Positions 11,147 through 21,024 of a stretch of DNA of 64,000 bases are shown piece after piece. The stretch's first letter is position 1; the number at the start of each line of letters is the position of its first letter. The notes beneath the pieces were generated by a model, which made no database searches, was not told where the DNA came from, and saw only the letters and a program-made list of their open reading frames with translations. The DNA comes from Mytilinidion resinicola. Lineage: Eukaryota > Ascomycota > Dothideomycetes > Mytilinidiales > Mytilinidiaceae. The DNA is taken from contig NW_022985439.1 in the NCBI RefSeq assembly GCF_010093595.1, forward strand, positions 572,441-636,440. Reading direction: 5' to 3'. The position numbers and the translations under genes were made by a program.

Positions 11147-13380
11147 TCACTCAATCCTCTTCTTCCCTTCCTCCAAGAAGCCCAGCCTGGCGTCACTCTT
11201 GCCTCGCTCGTGTCTACCTACCAGCGGGCCTATCACAGGATTCTGTTGGACGTGCGTTAAGGCGTCCTGGTAGCCCTCGATGCCCCATGGTGGTGTATTA
11301 AGTTTAGGCCAGTTCACCTGAGACATCGTTAGTTCTAACGGTTTCACAATCTGCGTTAGCGAGATGAAAGCCGAACTCACGTAAAGAGTGCCATGCGACC
11401 AAATGAAATTCAGTGACGCCGCCGCCACACCAAGGAAGATAAGCATGAGTACCCTCAACGGCCAAACGGTAGCATCAGGGGCTCTGCGGGTAAGCGAGCC
11501 TACGAGGACAAAGAAGATGCTGGCAGCGAGGATATAAGGGATTGACTGGATGAATAGCGGCCTCCGATCAACGAAATGGAGCATGCTGCCGATGCCAGAG
11601 TCGGAAGGCAAATACGTTCCCAGGAACAGATCGAAGCCATCCTGGCGTGGCCCGTCCATGAAGTTGTTCTTGACATATCTGGTGATTGAGTTGTTGAGAT
11701 CTTGGAGCATTCCTGCCTTGGTGCGCTGGCCTGTCCGTGTGAAATCAGTCTTCAGGGCGCCGGTGCCGGAATACGACTTCGAGACGACATCGGCGTTATC
11801 AGCCCACATGTTGCGGAAGAGGAACTCGAATGCGGCGTCGTCCTCTGCGTTCTCGCCTTCCTTAATGATTCCAACGTCGATGAGCATGCGGCTAAGGATA
11901 TACCGGCCGAGCATACTCTGGACAACGTTGGTGCGGTCGAGACAGTCCATGCAGTTGGTGCGAACAACAGCACTCTGTTGGCGACGGACTTCAACGCGAG
12001 CGGAGTCGCCTGGCATATCCACGCCGCGGAAATAGCCATGTTTTAGGACAGGGCCCTCGATTTGCTGCATCAATATCTTGGCGCGATGCCACTGAAGTCC
12101 CTTGGTCTCGTTGTGGAAATCGAAGTAGACATAGTGGAGGCGATCGAAAGCTTGCTTGTTCTCGTCTGGCTCAACAACACGGAACTTCTCGTCTGTGGCG
12201 CTATCCGATTCAATCTTTTCAGACGACGTTCCGACGAGGAGGTTGAACATTTGCTCATACGCTTCTTTAACCCTCTTCTCGCGACCTTTTTGGTTGACTA
12301 GATTAACAAGCCAGTTGTCACCATAGAGCCGAATCTGCTCTGCAAAATGCAACTTTGCGGCATTGGTGGCGCTCTCCACGCCTCGGATCTGTAGTTTCGG
12401 GGTATACTTCAGGGTGTTGACTTCAGCCCAGTAAGCAGGTACGCTTCCTCTTGTTTGCACATATGCAAGGACCTGGACTTCCTTCCCGGCGGATCCACCT
12501 ATTTTGCCGTTTTGATATCCACCGCTGCCCTCGAATCCTCCGAGACCTCCGGACGCGTGGTCATTGAGAATGATGATCTGCTCGGTCTCGTTGAAGTTTG
12601 AGACGTTTCCGTTGTCATCCAAACCACGAGAGAAGTACCGGGTGCCGGCCCTATGTCTTGATCTCCTCGTGATTAGGATGAAGGTCAGAGGTGTTCCTTT
12701 GATGGACGTGTTCTTGATCTCCATCATCCCGTACATGACGGGCAGAATATAGGGGTCTACGGCTGGCTGCGGCCCGATGGAGTGTCTGTATCCATAACTG
12801 CTACCACCACCAGCTCGGAAATCTATCAAGTCGGTTTGCACGAACTTGTTCCAGAAGAATCGATCGTCGGCGCGTTTCCAGAAAGGCGTAGACGAGTCGG
12901 TCTGCGCTTGTCGCTGGAAGCTGTTTGTGACGTCGAACGAATACGAGAAGTAGAGAGGCGAAGTCTTGAGTAGAGTCTTAAGCAATGTGAGATACGTGTC
13001 CTCGTCATGGTCGTGCAGAGGGCGTTCGCGGAGAGGCAAGAACTCGGTGGTGATGACTTTGTAGATCATATGGCCCTTGATCCTCCCCATAGGCTGTGCT
13101 TTTGTGATTACAATGACATATTTGTCTACGAGAAGAGGTAAGTGAAAATAAGAGTAGTGGATCCACTGTCTGTACCTAATCGAAGCTTGATTATGCCCAA
13201 GATGCCAGCTATGCTTGAAACGCGCTTCGAGCCCAGCAGCTTCCCATCATGCAACCTGAGATCTCCAGAAGGCCGGTCGACAACCAAGGTCGGCAAAGAG
13301 GGCGACGAGGGGGAGGAGAATGCGTAGTGGGACGGAGACGAATGGACGTTGATATCCCGGTAGGGCAGGGCTGTAGCCAT
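11147..13380 (-). CDS. sac1: Phosphoinositide phosphatase Sac1
   Basis: Sac1 dephosphorylates PtdIns4P (and PtdIns3P) at the ER and Golgi. Exons (minus strand) are 13176-13380, 11381-13125 and 11147-11317, giving 706 residues. The start MATALPYRDINVHSSPSHY and the phrase GHMIYKVITTEFLPLRERPL are typical. The catalytic CX5R(T) motif is CMDCLDRTN near residue 460. Two C-terminal hydrophobic segments (about residues 575-625) anchor it in the membrane. Intron 1 (13126-13175) starts GTACAG and ends GTAG. Intron 2 (11318-11380) is 63 bp, a multiple of three with no stop, so it could be read through; splicing joins HGTLY to VNWPKLN, as in other Sac1 proteins. It is divergent from the Rab5 gene, with a shared 421-bp upstream region. 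Confidence 0.93.
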
Positions 13381-13801
13381 TGCAGCGGAATCCTCGATTG
13401 CCTGAGGGCTCTTCACAGCTACAAGGTAGTCTCGCGACGAGATATCCGCAATATGCCCTTGGTGAAGTGTTAACGCAAGGGAAGGTTGAGCGTATGGGCG
13501 GTGTTTTGCGTGCTAAGTATTTACTACGGCCAGCCAGGGATGACGACAGCAAGGCAAGAGGCGACCTGGGCGGCGGAGGAGCGAAGCGCCAAGAGCTCCC
13601 GGGCCATTCATCACAGGGCTGGCAACCTTTCAGCCACCGCTTGACACCTTTCATCGTCCACCGACAGCAACCCGAAGACTCTGACCCCGACGGCCCTCGC
13701 TCCCGCCGACGTACTCACCCCCGCACCCGTTTGCTACCCGCCTGCTTCAGCACCTCCGCGTCCGACGGCCACCTCGTTCCCTCCACTCCACACCACCAAC
13801 C
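13381..13801. promoter_or_regulatory. Shared upstream region of sac1 and the Rab5 gene
   Basis: A 421-bp stretch between divergent start codons must contain both promoters. The part next to the Rab5 ATG is rich in CCACC and CT tracts. No TATA box is evident. Confidence 0.5.
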
Positions 13802-14687
13802 ATGGCCGCGCGGATCCAGCAAGGCGCCCGCCCTGGAGGGACCCGCTTCGCACAGTTCAAGCTGGTACTCCTAGGTATGGGCGCAAGGAGGACGAGCATT
13901 TCCGAGAACCTCCGCTAATAGTTGTATAGGTGAATCCGCCGTAGGAAAGGTTCGTTGAACGGCTATCAAGGCAGCAGTTCACAAGTACTGACGGTAATAC
14001 CAGAGCTCGCTCGTTCTACGGTTTGTAAAGGTCAGCGGAGCCCTCGTGTACACGCCTATTCCGAGCGCACATGCTAACAGCCACCAGGACCAATTCGATG
14101 ACTACCGAGAGTCGACCATCGGCGCCGCTTTCCTCACCCAGACCATCGCCCTCGACGAAACCACCACAGTCAAGTTCGAGATATGGGACACCGCCGGACA
14201 GGAGCGATACAAGTCTTTGGCACCCATGTACTATCGGAATGCCAACTGCGCCGTGGTAGTTTACGACATTACGCAAGCAGTGTGTTTGGAAAGCTGTACC
14301 CCGTCCGAATAAACCCTTGCTGACCGCAGACAGTCCTCTCTAGACAAGGCGAAGGCGTGGGTCAAGGAGCTCCAGCGACAAGCCAACGAGAACATCATCA
14401 TCGCCCTCGCAGGCAACAAGCTGGATCTAGTAACGGAGAGCCCGGATAAGCGTGCCATCACCACCGTCGACGCAGAGCAGTACGCCAAGGAAGCCGGCCT
14501 GCTGTTCTTCGAGACTTCCGCCAAGACTGCTGAGAACGTGCGGGAACTCTTCACTGCGATCGCTAAGAAGCTGCCGCTGGACCAGGCTGGCCCACGAAAC
14601 ATCAGGTCGGGCCCCGGCGGGCGCCAGGGCGTCAATCTGAGGCCAGAAGCGAACCAAGCGCAAGGTGCAGGAGGATGCAATTGCTAG
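13802..14687 (+). CDS. Rab5-type small GTPase (Ypt5/Vps21 family)
   Basis: Rab5 GTPases direct early-endosome fusion. The gene has five exons: 13802-13874, 13930-13949, 14004-14030, 14088-14279 and 14334-14687, encoding 221 residues. All nucleotide-binding motifs are present: GESAVGKSS (P-loop), ESTIGAAF (switch I, with its Thr), WDTAGQE (switch II), NKLD and ETSAK. The phrase [20 protein letters not shown] is the Rab5 subfamily form. The C-terminus GGCNC provides two cysteines for geranylgeranylation. Exons 2 and 3 are only 20 and 27 bp but are fixed by the P-loop residues. The last intron ends at GACAG (14331-14333), chosen because it restores ITQA-SSLDKAK. Confidence 0.95.
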
Positions 14688-15747
14688 ATTGCCCCGAGAG
14701 GGTGTGGTGCTTGTGGTCTCATTGATATTCGTGGGTTCGATTCGTCTTGTGTGCAAACATTCTCCATATGGGCTTGGAGGAAGCGCTGCGGGAGAGGGAA
14801 TAGGGTGGCTAGAAGAAGTCCCTCGATTCTCAGTGCCTTGTCTTATCTGTTTAGGCTGTGGTTTAGTTGGCTTATTGGGCCTGGAGCATCGGGCGCAGTT
14901 TTCTATAAGAGTTGAGGGAGTTCAATTCCGACAGATCCAGTAAATTCTAATGATTCCCATAGGATTTTTGACCTTGGTGTTGCTCTTAGTACCTAACTAA
15001 TCACAGCTTTACGGGTTGACACCGTTTGAAGTGTGCCTAAGTGAGCTCCCACGGGCTTTCTAGTACACTTGAATACGACCCTCAAGGATCCGTTGGCATT
15101 GTGTCAGAGCACTTCAAACCATAAAAGACAAATTCTCATACTCTCAAGAGTCTGCCAAAGAGCCACAGCGCTCTCGACGTCAATGTCCTATTTCGATTAA
15201 TTCCTCACGTGATCATTCTCTGAGCCAATCATGGCCAATATTTAAATTCAGCTTCATTACCATTGGTCATCGAAGACGGAAGTTATATCTGTCACGTCAG
15301 CTCGAGGAGACGAAGAAACTGTACGCTCAAATGCTCGCCGGGACCCATCCTTCGGTGTCAGTAGGGAACAGGGTAGCTGATTCTGTGCTGATGCCCGTAC
15401 AGTTTGTTCGTTGTTTTCCAATGCCAGTAGAGCATCATTGGCGCTATGCTGCATAACGTTACCTGCCTCAACAGTTTAGCGCCCGGGTATTCCCTGTATA
15501 CCTAGGTAACGTCATGCACGTTTCTTCAGCCCTCCCAATCATTGGCGAATAAATAGATCCCGCAACCTATTTCGTTACCACCTCTCGGAGCATCATCACG
15601 TTCCCGTGCCTCACAAGTGAATGAGAGAGAGGTTCCTGCATAAGTCGCCATGTTAAGTCCCTTTGAAACACTTTCCTCCCAACAATCTCTCTTTCTTATT
15701 CCCACTGCCTGGTTTCTCGGGATCTCTCCTCTTCTCCCATCGCAGCA
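14688..15747. other. Intergenic, no gene seen
   Basis: About 1.06 kb between Rab5 and the histidine phosphatase. No protein-like frame was recognised. CT-rich sequence at 15,660-15,745 is the likely 5' untranslated region of the next gene. Confidence 0.45.
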
Positions 15748-16871
15748 ATGCACACTTCAATCCTCTCTTTCATCCTCGCCCTAATCTTCGCCCTCTCCGT
15801 CAATGCCCACTGGAAAGCACCTACCCACCACAACGGCTACCTGAACTACACCACCATCCCCGGCCTCTTCCTTCAAGACTCCCCCACCACCAACGCCTCC
15901 ACCTTCAACTTTACCGCCTCAAACTTCGGCCTCATCCCCCGCCGCTACCCAAGCGACAGCACCTGGCCCAACCCTAGCCCCGGTGCAGGCAAGCCCACCC
16001 AATGGCAGCGCCTAACCCACCACATCACTTCCCTAAACACCCACTCCCCCCCAAACGTCCGCTACGCCCTCCTCTACCTCGGCCGCCACGGCGAGGGCTA
16101 CCACAACGCCGCGGAAGCCTTCTACGGCACGCCCGCCTGGAACTGCTTCTGGGCAGAGCGCGACGGCAATGGCAGCGTCGTGTGGGCGGACGCTGAGATC
16201 ACACCAACTGGCGCGCAGCAAGCGCTTGCCGTGAACGTGTTTTGGAAAAGCTTGATTCCGGAGGGCGTGCCGCTGCCGCAGAGCTATTACACGAGTCCGC
16301 TGCGGCGGTGTCTGGAGACAGCGAACCTGACGTTTGGGGGGTTAGAGTTGCCGCGCGGGCGGGAGTTCAAGCCGACGGTGAAGGAGGGGTTTCGGGAGGG
16401 GATTAGCGCGCATACTTGCGATAGGAGGGGGACGAGGACGGCGATTCGGGAGGCGTATCCGGGGTATGGGATTGAGGCGGGGTTTACGGAGGTGGATGAG
16501 CTGTGGGAGAAGGGGCATGCGGAGACGAGTGGGGATCAGGATTTGAGGAGTAAGGAGGTGTTGGATGAGGTGCTTGGGGGTGACGGGAGTACGTTTGTTA
16601 GTGTGACGAGTCATTCGGGGGAGATTGCGAGCTTATTGAGAGGTGAGTTGGGTCTTTTCGGAGGGGAAGTGGGCTAATGAGGTGTACAGTACTTGGACAC
16701 CAGGAGTTTAGTCTCAGTACTGGAGCTGTGATTCCCGTGTTGGTGAAGGTGACGACGCTGAAGTCTGCGCCGGCGACTTCTACTTATGAAGCTTTCACGT
16801 CGGTGTCGACGTGTGCGATGGCGCCGACTGTTACGGCTGCGAGCTGTAATGACTGCTCTTGTTGCAAGTAA
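15748..16871 (+). CDS. Secreted histidine phosphatase superfamily (phosphoglycerate mutase-like) protein
   Basis: Exons are 15748-16642 and 16690-16871, giving 358 residues. Intron 16643-16689 starts GTGAGT and ends ACAG. A signal peptide of about 20 residues ends in LSVNAHW, so the product is probably secreted or vacuolar. The catalytic RHG motif lies near residue 113 (LYLGRHGEGYHN). Supporting motifs are SPLRRCLETA, VKEGFREG and the second histidine in TSHSGEI. After the splice, VLGHQEFSLSTGAVIPVLVK continues the fungal family consensus. Asn-X-Ser/Thr sites near the N-terminus (NYTT, NASTFNFT) agree with secretion. The substrate, a small phosphate ester, is unknown. MITE copy B lies 74 bp after the stop. 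Confidence 0.87.
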
Positions 16872-16945
16872 ACGTGGGCTGGATTGGTGCATTTGAGCGT
16901 ATTCGGGGTCTCAGAAGAACCTTATCTGAAACGATGGCTCTTCTA

Positions 16946-17177
16946 CAGTGCCTTGCCATAGATATCCGTACACTTGCCTGCCACTCTTGGTGGGGCTCCA
17001 ACTTATAATAGAGACCCGGACAGCTGTGTACACTGTACTGACGCTGTCTGGGGTAGCCTCGCGGGTCTAGTAGTTGTCCAAAATTCTGAACTTTTCCCTT
17101 GTTCGGAATACTAAAAATGCTATGAAACTCCTCACACAGCTGTAAACGAGTGTATAGATTTCTATGACGAGGCATTA
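16946..17177. mobile_element. MITE copy B (full length)
   Basis: The 232-bp element has degenerate ends (CAGTGCCTTGCCATAGATAT and a right arm ATTTCTATGACGAGGCATTA) and is flanked by TA on both sides. Its internal sequence is collinear with copy A. It is inserted 74 bp downstream of the histidine phosphatase stop codon. Confidence 0.75.
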
Positions 17178-17382
17178 TATCTTCATTTCGTGAGAGAATA
17201 TGACTTGCCTGGAGAAAAGTGCAAAACGCTAACAGTCATGATGGCGAGTACGAACACACCAAAAAAACCACGTTCTCCTGGCCATGAGGAAACCCGATAA
17301 TTGACTAGACCCTTTAATTGCATACGGTAATGCAAATGCACCCAACCGCACTCTATTTAAACGCCGTCCGTACTCGAGATGA

Positions 17383-17937
17383 CTAGTTCCATCCAATAAT
17401 GCCTTCCGCGATGCGGGTCTCGCCAGACTGCGTCTCGGAAACAACAGCCACCCGACGCCCTACAATACCATCCCCTCCAACTTCGAGAGGAAGCCGCGGG
17501 GATATACCCATCTCGGCTCCGCCTGTCGTCTTCCACAGGTCTTCTGGCCGTACTGAGAACGAGTAGAGGGGTGTCTCGGCTACAGAGGTGGTTGGCGAAC
17601 TCGACCGAGAAAGATCGCCATCATGGCTTTGAGATATCAGTATGAGCATCGAAAGATCTTAACAAATATGTGTCTGAGAAACACACGAAAGTATGGAGAT
17701 TGGCACTTCGACTTACTGTATGTCCACCCTCGAAGCACGTGATGCAGTCATTAGATCCAGTCCCTGCGAGAACTGCACCATGGTCGAGTCCGTCTGCCCA
17801 CTCTGGATATCGTTAAAGAACAAGTGCCATTTTTGGCTCGGTATCGCCTTGTGAGATGTCTTTGGGGAGTCGTATAGTGGATGAAGTATGGCGACTAGGC
17901 CGCCTTGACTGGTCCTCGATGATTCGCCGTTGCACAT
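17383..17937 (-). CDS. Small hypothetical protein
   Basis: The model joins exons 17717-17937 and 17383-17626 (minus strand), giving 154 residues from MCNGESSRTSQGGLVAILHP. The intron (17627-17716) starts GTAAGT, contains a CTGAT branch-like site and ends AAAG; this acceptor was chosen because it keeps the long downstream frame open. No domain, signal peptide or membrane segment is visible. The second exon is rich in Gly, Arg and Val. The composition looks protein-like, but the existence of the gene rests only on open frames and splice signals. Confidence 0.4.
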
Positions 17938-18377
17938 TGTGGGTTAAGTCGTGTTGGTTGGATGGAACCTTGAGAAGGAGAGTTGATTAGATGTTTGGCT
18001 GGATCATGAAGGAGATAATTGTTATATGTAATTGAGATGTGGAAGGCGGTGCAGTAGACCTCCGAGTGAGCAAGTTTGAGTGATTTGCCAAGACTTGGAG
18101 CATTACGGTATATCGCACTCACCATCACGGTACCTACCGAAGGCTAGATCAGTGACCGGGTTGTGCTGGATTTAGTGTGAAGCTGCGTGTCGCAAGTAGT
18201 AGGTTCCGAACACATGAGCACCTCTCTAGTCATGCAGTTGGGTTTTATGTGAGTAATGGCACGTTCAAAGCCTTTTCATTTCTCCTTGTTAAGCACTAAA
18301 AGAGTATCTTGGACTATTCCCCTCATTCTTAGCTCAGGCGCTAGGCCTATATAATGTGAATCGCTTGGACATGATTC
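17938..18377. other. Intergenic, no gene seen
   Basis: This is the 5' flank of the small hypothetical gene and the 3' flank of the superoxide dismutase gene. Nothing further was recognised. Confidence 0.45.
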
Positions 18378-19135
18378 CTAGAGACCAGCCTTCAGCGCCT
18401 TGAAGGCGTCTGCTTGCTTGCCCAGATAGCGCTCCTCCGCAGTCTTCCAGTTGATGACATTCCAGATATTCTCCACGTAAGCGGCCTTGCCATTGAGGTA
18501 CTAGACAGCTATTAGCCCTTTACAAATCTCGACTTAGACATCAAGGCTCACCTGGAGGTAGTACGCATGCTCCCACATATCAACACCGAGGATCGGGACC
18601 TCACCCTTTCCGACGACTGGGTCCTGGTCCTTGGTCGTCACGATCGTCAGGCGCTCTTCCTGGCCAACCTGGACCTTGACCAGCCATCCCCATCCGCTGC
18701 CCTGGATGCCCAACAGAGTGGTCTTGAAAGCGTCCAGGAAGGCCTTCTCGTCGCCCCAGGTCTGCTTGATCTTTACCAGAAGCTTCGGTGCAGCGGATGA
18801 CTTGGCCTCAGCAGAGCTAGCTGGGGCGAGGTTCTGCCAGAAGAGGGAGTGATTGATGTGGCCGCCGGCGTTGAAGCGGAAGGCCTGCTGCTGGGAGACC
18901 TGGGCTGGGATATCCGAGGACTGGATCGCTTCCTGCTGGGACTTCACGGCCGCATTGAGGTTCGTGACATAGGTCTGGTGGTGCTTGCTGTGATGCAGCT
19001 CCATGATCTGGGCCGAGATGTGGGGTTCGAGGGCCTGCGGGGGATCAGCAAACCTGGCACTGCCATTCTAGAGGCTGGTGTCTTTACATTGTAGGCATAC
19101 GGGAGCGCCGGGAGGCTGTAGGTAGTAGCAGACAT
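18378..19135 (-). CDS. Mn/Fe superoxide dismutase
   Basis: The enzyme converts superoxide to hydrogen peroxide and oxygen. Exons (minus strand) are 19088-19135, 18552-19034 and 18378-18500 (the last boundary is good to about 1 base), encoding about 217 residues. Metal ligands are visible: His in MELHHSKHHQTYV, His in GGHINHSLFW, and Asp and His in GVDMWEHAYYLQ. The start MSATTYSLPALPYAYN matches fungal cytosolic Mn-SODs. An in-frame ATG 93 bp upstream (19228; MKAFNSSVGILSLLGNF) would add 31 residues, so an alternative, possibly organelle-directed, form is conceivable. Introns start GTAAAG and GTGAGC. It is divergent from the 6PGDH-like gene. Confidence 0.93.
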
Positions 19136-19853
19136 GACGGCGACGGCTTGAGGAGCCTCTGGCGTTCCTGGTGAAATGAAGTTGCCGAGCAGCGAGAGGA
19201 TGCCGACGGAGGAGTTGAAAGCTTTCATGATGATGGCGTGATGATGCTCTTGCCAATCTAGCGATTGCGGACCAGCAAGGTGCTCTCCAGCTGCGCCTTC
19301 TGTGGCTGGCTGCTGACGGCCGTCTCGATGGGGTAACTGCCTGTGCCTGGAAACTGCCTCAATTGCGCTCGATCCAACGCTGGCGCTAAGCCCGCGATCC
19401 CGATGGCCAAAAGGATGCAAGAGTGAAATATGGAACGTGAGACGGTGAATTGAGATGAAGTATCAAGTTTTTTGATGGAATTGGACAACGAGTTGTGTCT
19501 GCTCTGACAGAAACACCAGCCTCAGAGGCGGAGGGTTGAATGGTGTCTATGGATCCTCACGGTAGTGGGGTTGGACATGGAGCAATCCAGAGCCAAGCGA
19601 GACGAACAGACACAGCAGCGATGGCTTCGCGATGGTTGCATCTCTTGCTGACAGCTTGTCAGCTTGTCAGACGGGAAGCTTTGATGTTGAGCTCTCACCA
19701 GTCTCACGTGACTAAGACTACGACTACTACCTCCTAGGATTTACCACTATCTCCGAGTCACTCATCTCGTCACTCCCACGGCTGAGCACGCAAGTCCCTC
19801 TTAAACAACGTTGTAGGTGTTTCCTTTCTCAGTTCTGTACGTATTCCCACATC
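19136..19853. promoter_or_regulatory. Shared upstream region of the SOD and 6PGDH-like genes
   Basis: Divergent starts are separated by 718 bp (626 bp if the upstream SOD ATG is used). No TATA box was recognised. Short open frames here overlap the candidate longer N-terminus of the SOD. Confidence 0.4.
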
Positions 19854-20840
19854 ATGTCTGCCCCGCTAGCCAACGTCGGCATCCTGTCCATCGGGAGCAT
19901 GGGCTTGGGCATAGCCAAATTGCTCCAGGCCCACAACTACCGCGTCTTCACAAACATTGCAAATCGCAGCTCTGCAACCCAAGCGCGCGTGTCCTCGGCC
20001 TCCATCAGCCTGGTAAACACTGACACAGAGCTCGTTGCGCAATGCGACTACATCCTCTCCATAGTCCCTCCTCGAGATGCTGTAGTGACGGCCGGCCGCA
20101 TCATCAGCGCTCTCAATGCGTCGCCAGCTCCACGACCAACCTCGGGCCACCCCCTCTACTTCCTTGACCTCAACGCGATCTCGCCTTCTACCGCTCGCGC
20201 TATCAATGCTACCTTTGAGTCCCAGACTCCGGCGTTGCGATTTGTAGACGGCGGCATCATCGGCGGCCCGCCCTCGGTCGCCTCAGACTCGACCTGGAAA
20301 CGTCCTGGCATACCTATCTCTGGCCCCCACGCCCTCACTGCAGCCCCAGTCAACGGCAAGCATCTCGCAGATACGCTGAATACCGAATACGTATCCCCTA
20401 CAATTGGCTCTGCGTCCGGCTTGAAGTGCTGCTTTGCGTCGATAAACAAGGGCATTGCCGCTCTCGCCCTACAGTCCTTCAGCACGGCATCCTCGCTAGA
20501 GGTTCTGCCACACATGCAGAAGTATCTCGAGGAATACAGTCCGGCGGTAGGGCAGCTGGCAGCGAGAGGCTTGGTGGGATGTCCCCCGAAAGCGTATCGA
20601 TGGGTGGAAGAGATGAATCAAATCGGTTTGTGTTTCGAGGAAGAGGGAGGATGGGGTGCACAGGGCCAAGTTTTTGGAAAGGTGGCTGAGGTGTTTGATG
20701 TCCTCGGAAAAGTGGTGGATGAAAGAGGAGGGACGGAGGGGATGGGAAAACCAGAGGGCGTGGTGGAGGTTTTGAAGGGCAATTTACGTGGTAAGAGCAG
20801 AGGAGTTCCCGTTGAAGTCTTGGAGCAGGAAGATAGATAG
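19854..20840 (+). CDS. 6-phosphogluconate dehydrogenase-like NAD(P)-binding protein (beta-hydroxyacid dehydrogenase superfamily)
   Basis: A single exon of 328 residues. A Rossmann dinucleotide motif sits at the N-terminus (VGILSIGSMGLGIAKLL), followed by the DYILSIVPP and LDLNAISPSTA segments typical of hydroxyisobutyrate/6PGDH relatives. VDGGIIGGPPS is the substrate-loop region, and LKCCFASINKGIAALALQS matches the helix bearing the catalytic Lys region; the C-terminal half looks like DUF1932. No targeting signal is apparent. The last about 50 residues are charged and low in complexity. The substrate cannot be told from sequence; a small hydroxyacid is likely. Confidence 0.82.
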   Translation: MSAPLANVGILSIGSMGLGIAKLLQAHNYRVFTNIANRSSATQARVSSASISLVNTDTELVAQCDYILSIVPPRDAVVTAGRIISALNASPAPRPTSGHPLYFLDLNAISPSTARAINATFESQTPALRFVDGGIIGGPPSVASDSTWKRPGIPISGPHALTAAPVNGKHLADTLNTEYVSPTIGSASGLKCCFASINKGIAALALQSFSTASSLEVLPHMQKYLEEYSPAVGQLAARGLVGCPPKAYRWVEEMNQIGLCFEEEGGWGAQGQVFGKVAEVFDVLGKVVDERGGTEGMGKPEGVVEVLKGNLRGKSRGVPVEVLEQEDR

Positions 20841-21024
20841 AATTCGCCATCCAACGACGTAACCCCCATCCTTAGCCAACATTCACCCATACCAAACACT
20901 ATTTCGCGTACTTAAGGTTTGTATAGCTTGCTCTTTAACTTGCCAGCACACCTACAACACTCTCACCACACCACAGCCCCTCTATCGCACCCACTTTTCT
21001 AGCTACATAACCTATACTTCCATT

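Noticed and set aside
14720..14745. GGGTTCGATTCGTC resembling a tRNA T-arm
   Set aside because: No matching acceptor stem, D-arm or anticodon arm could be found around it.
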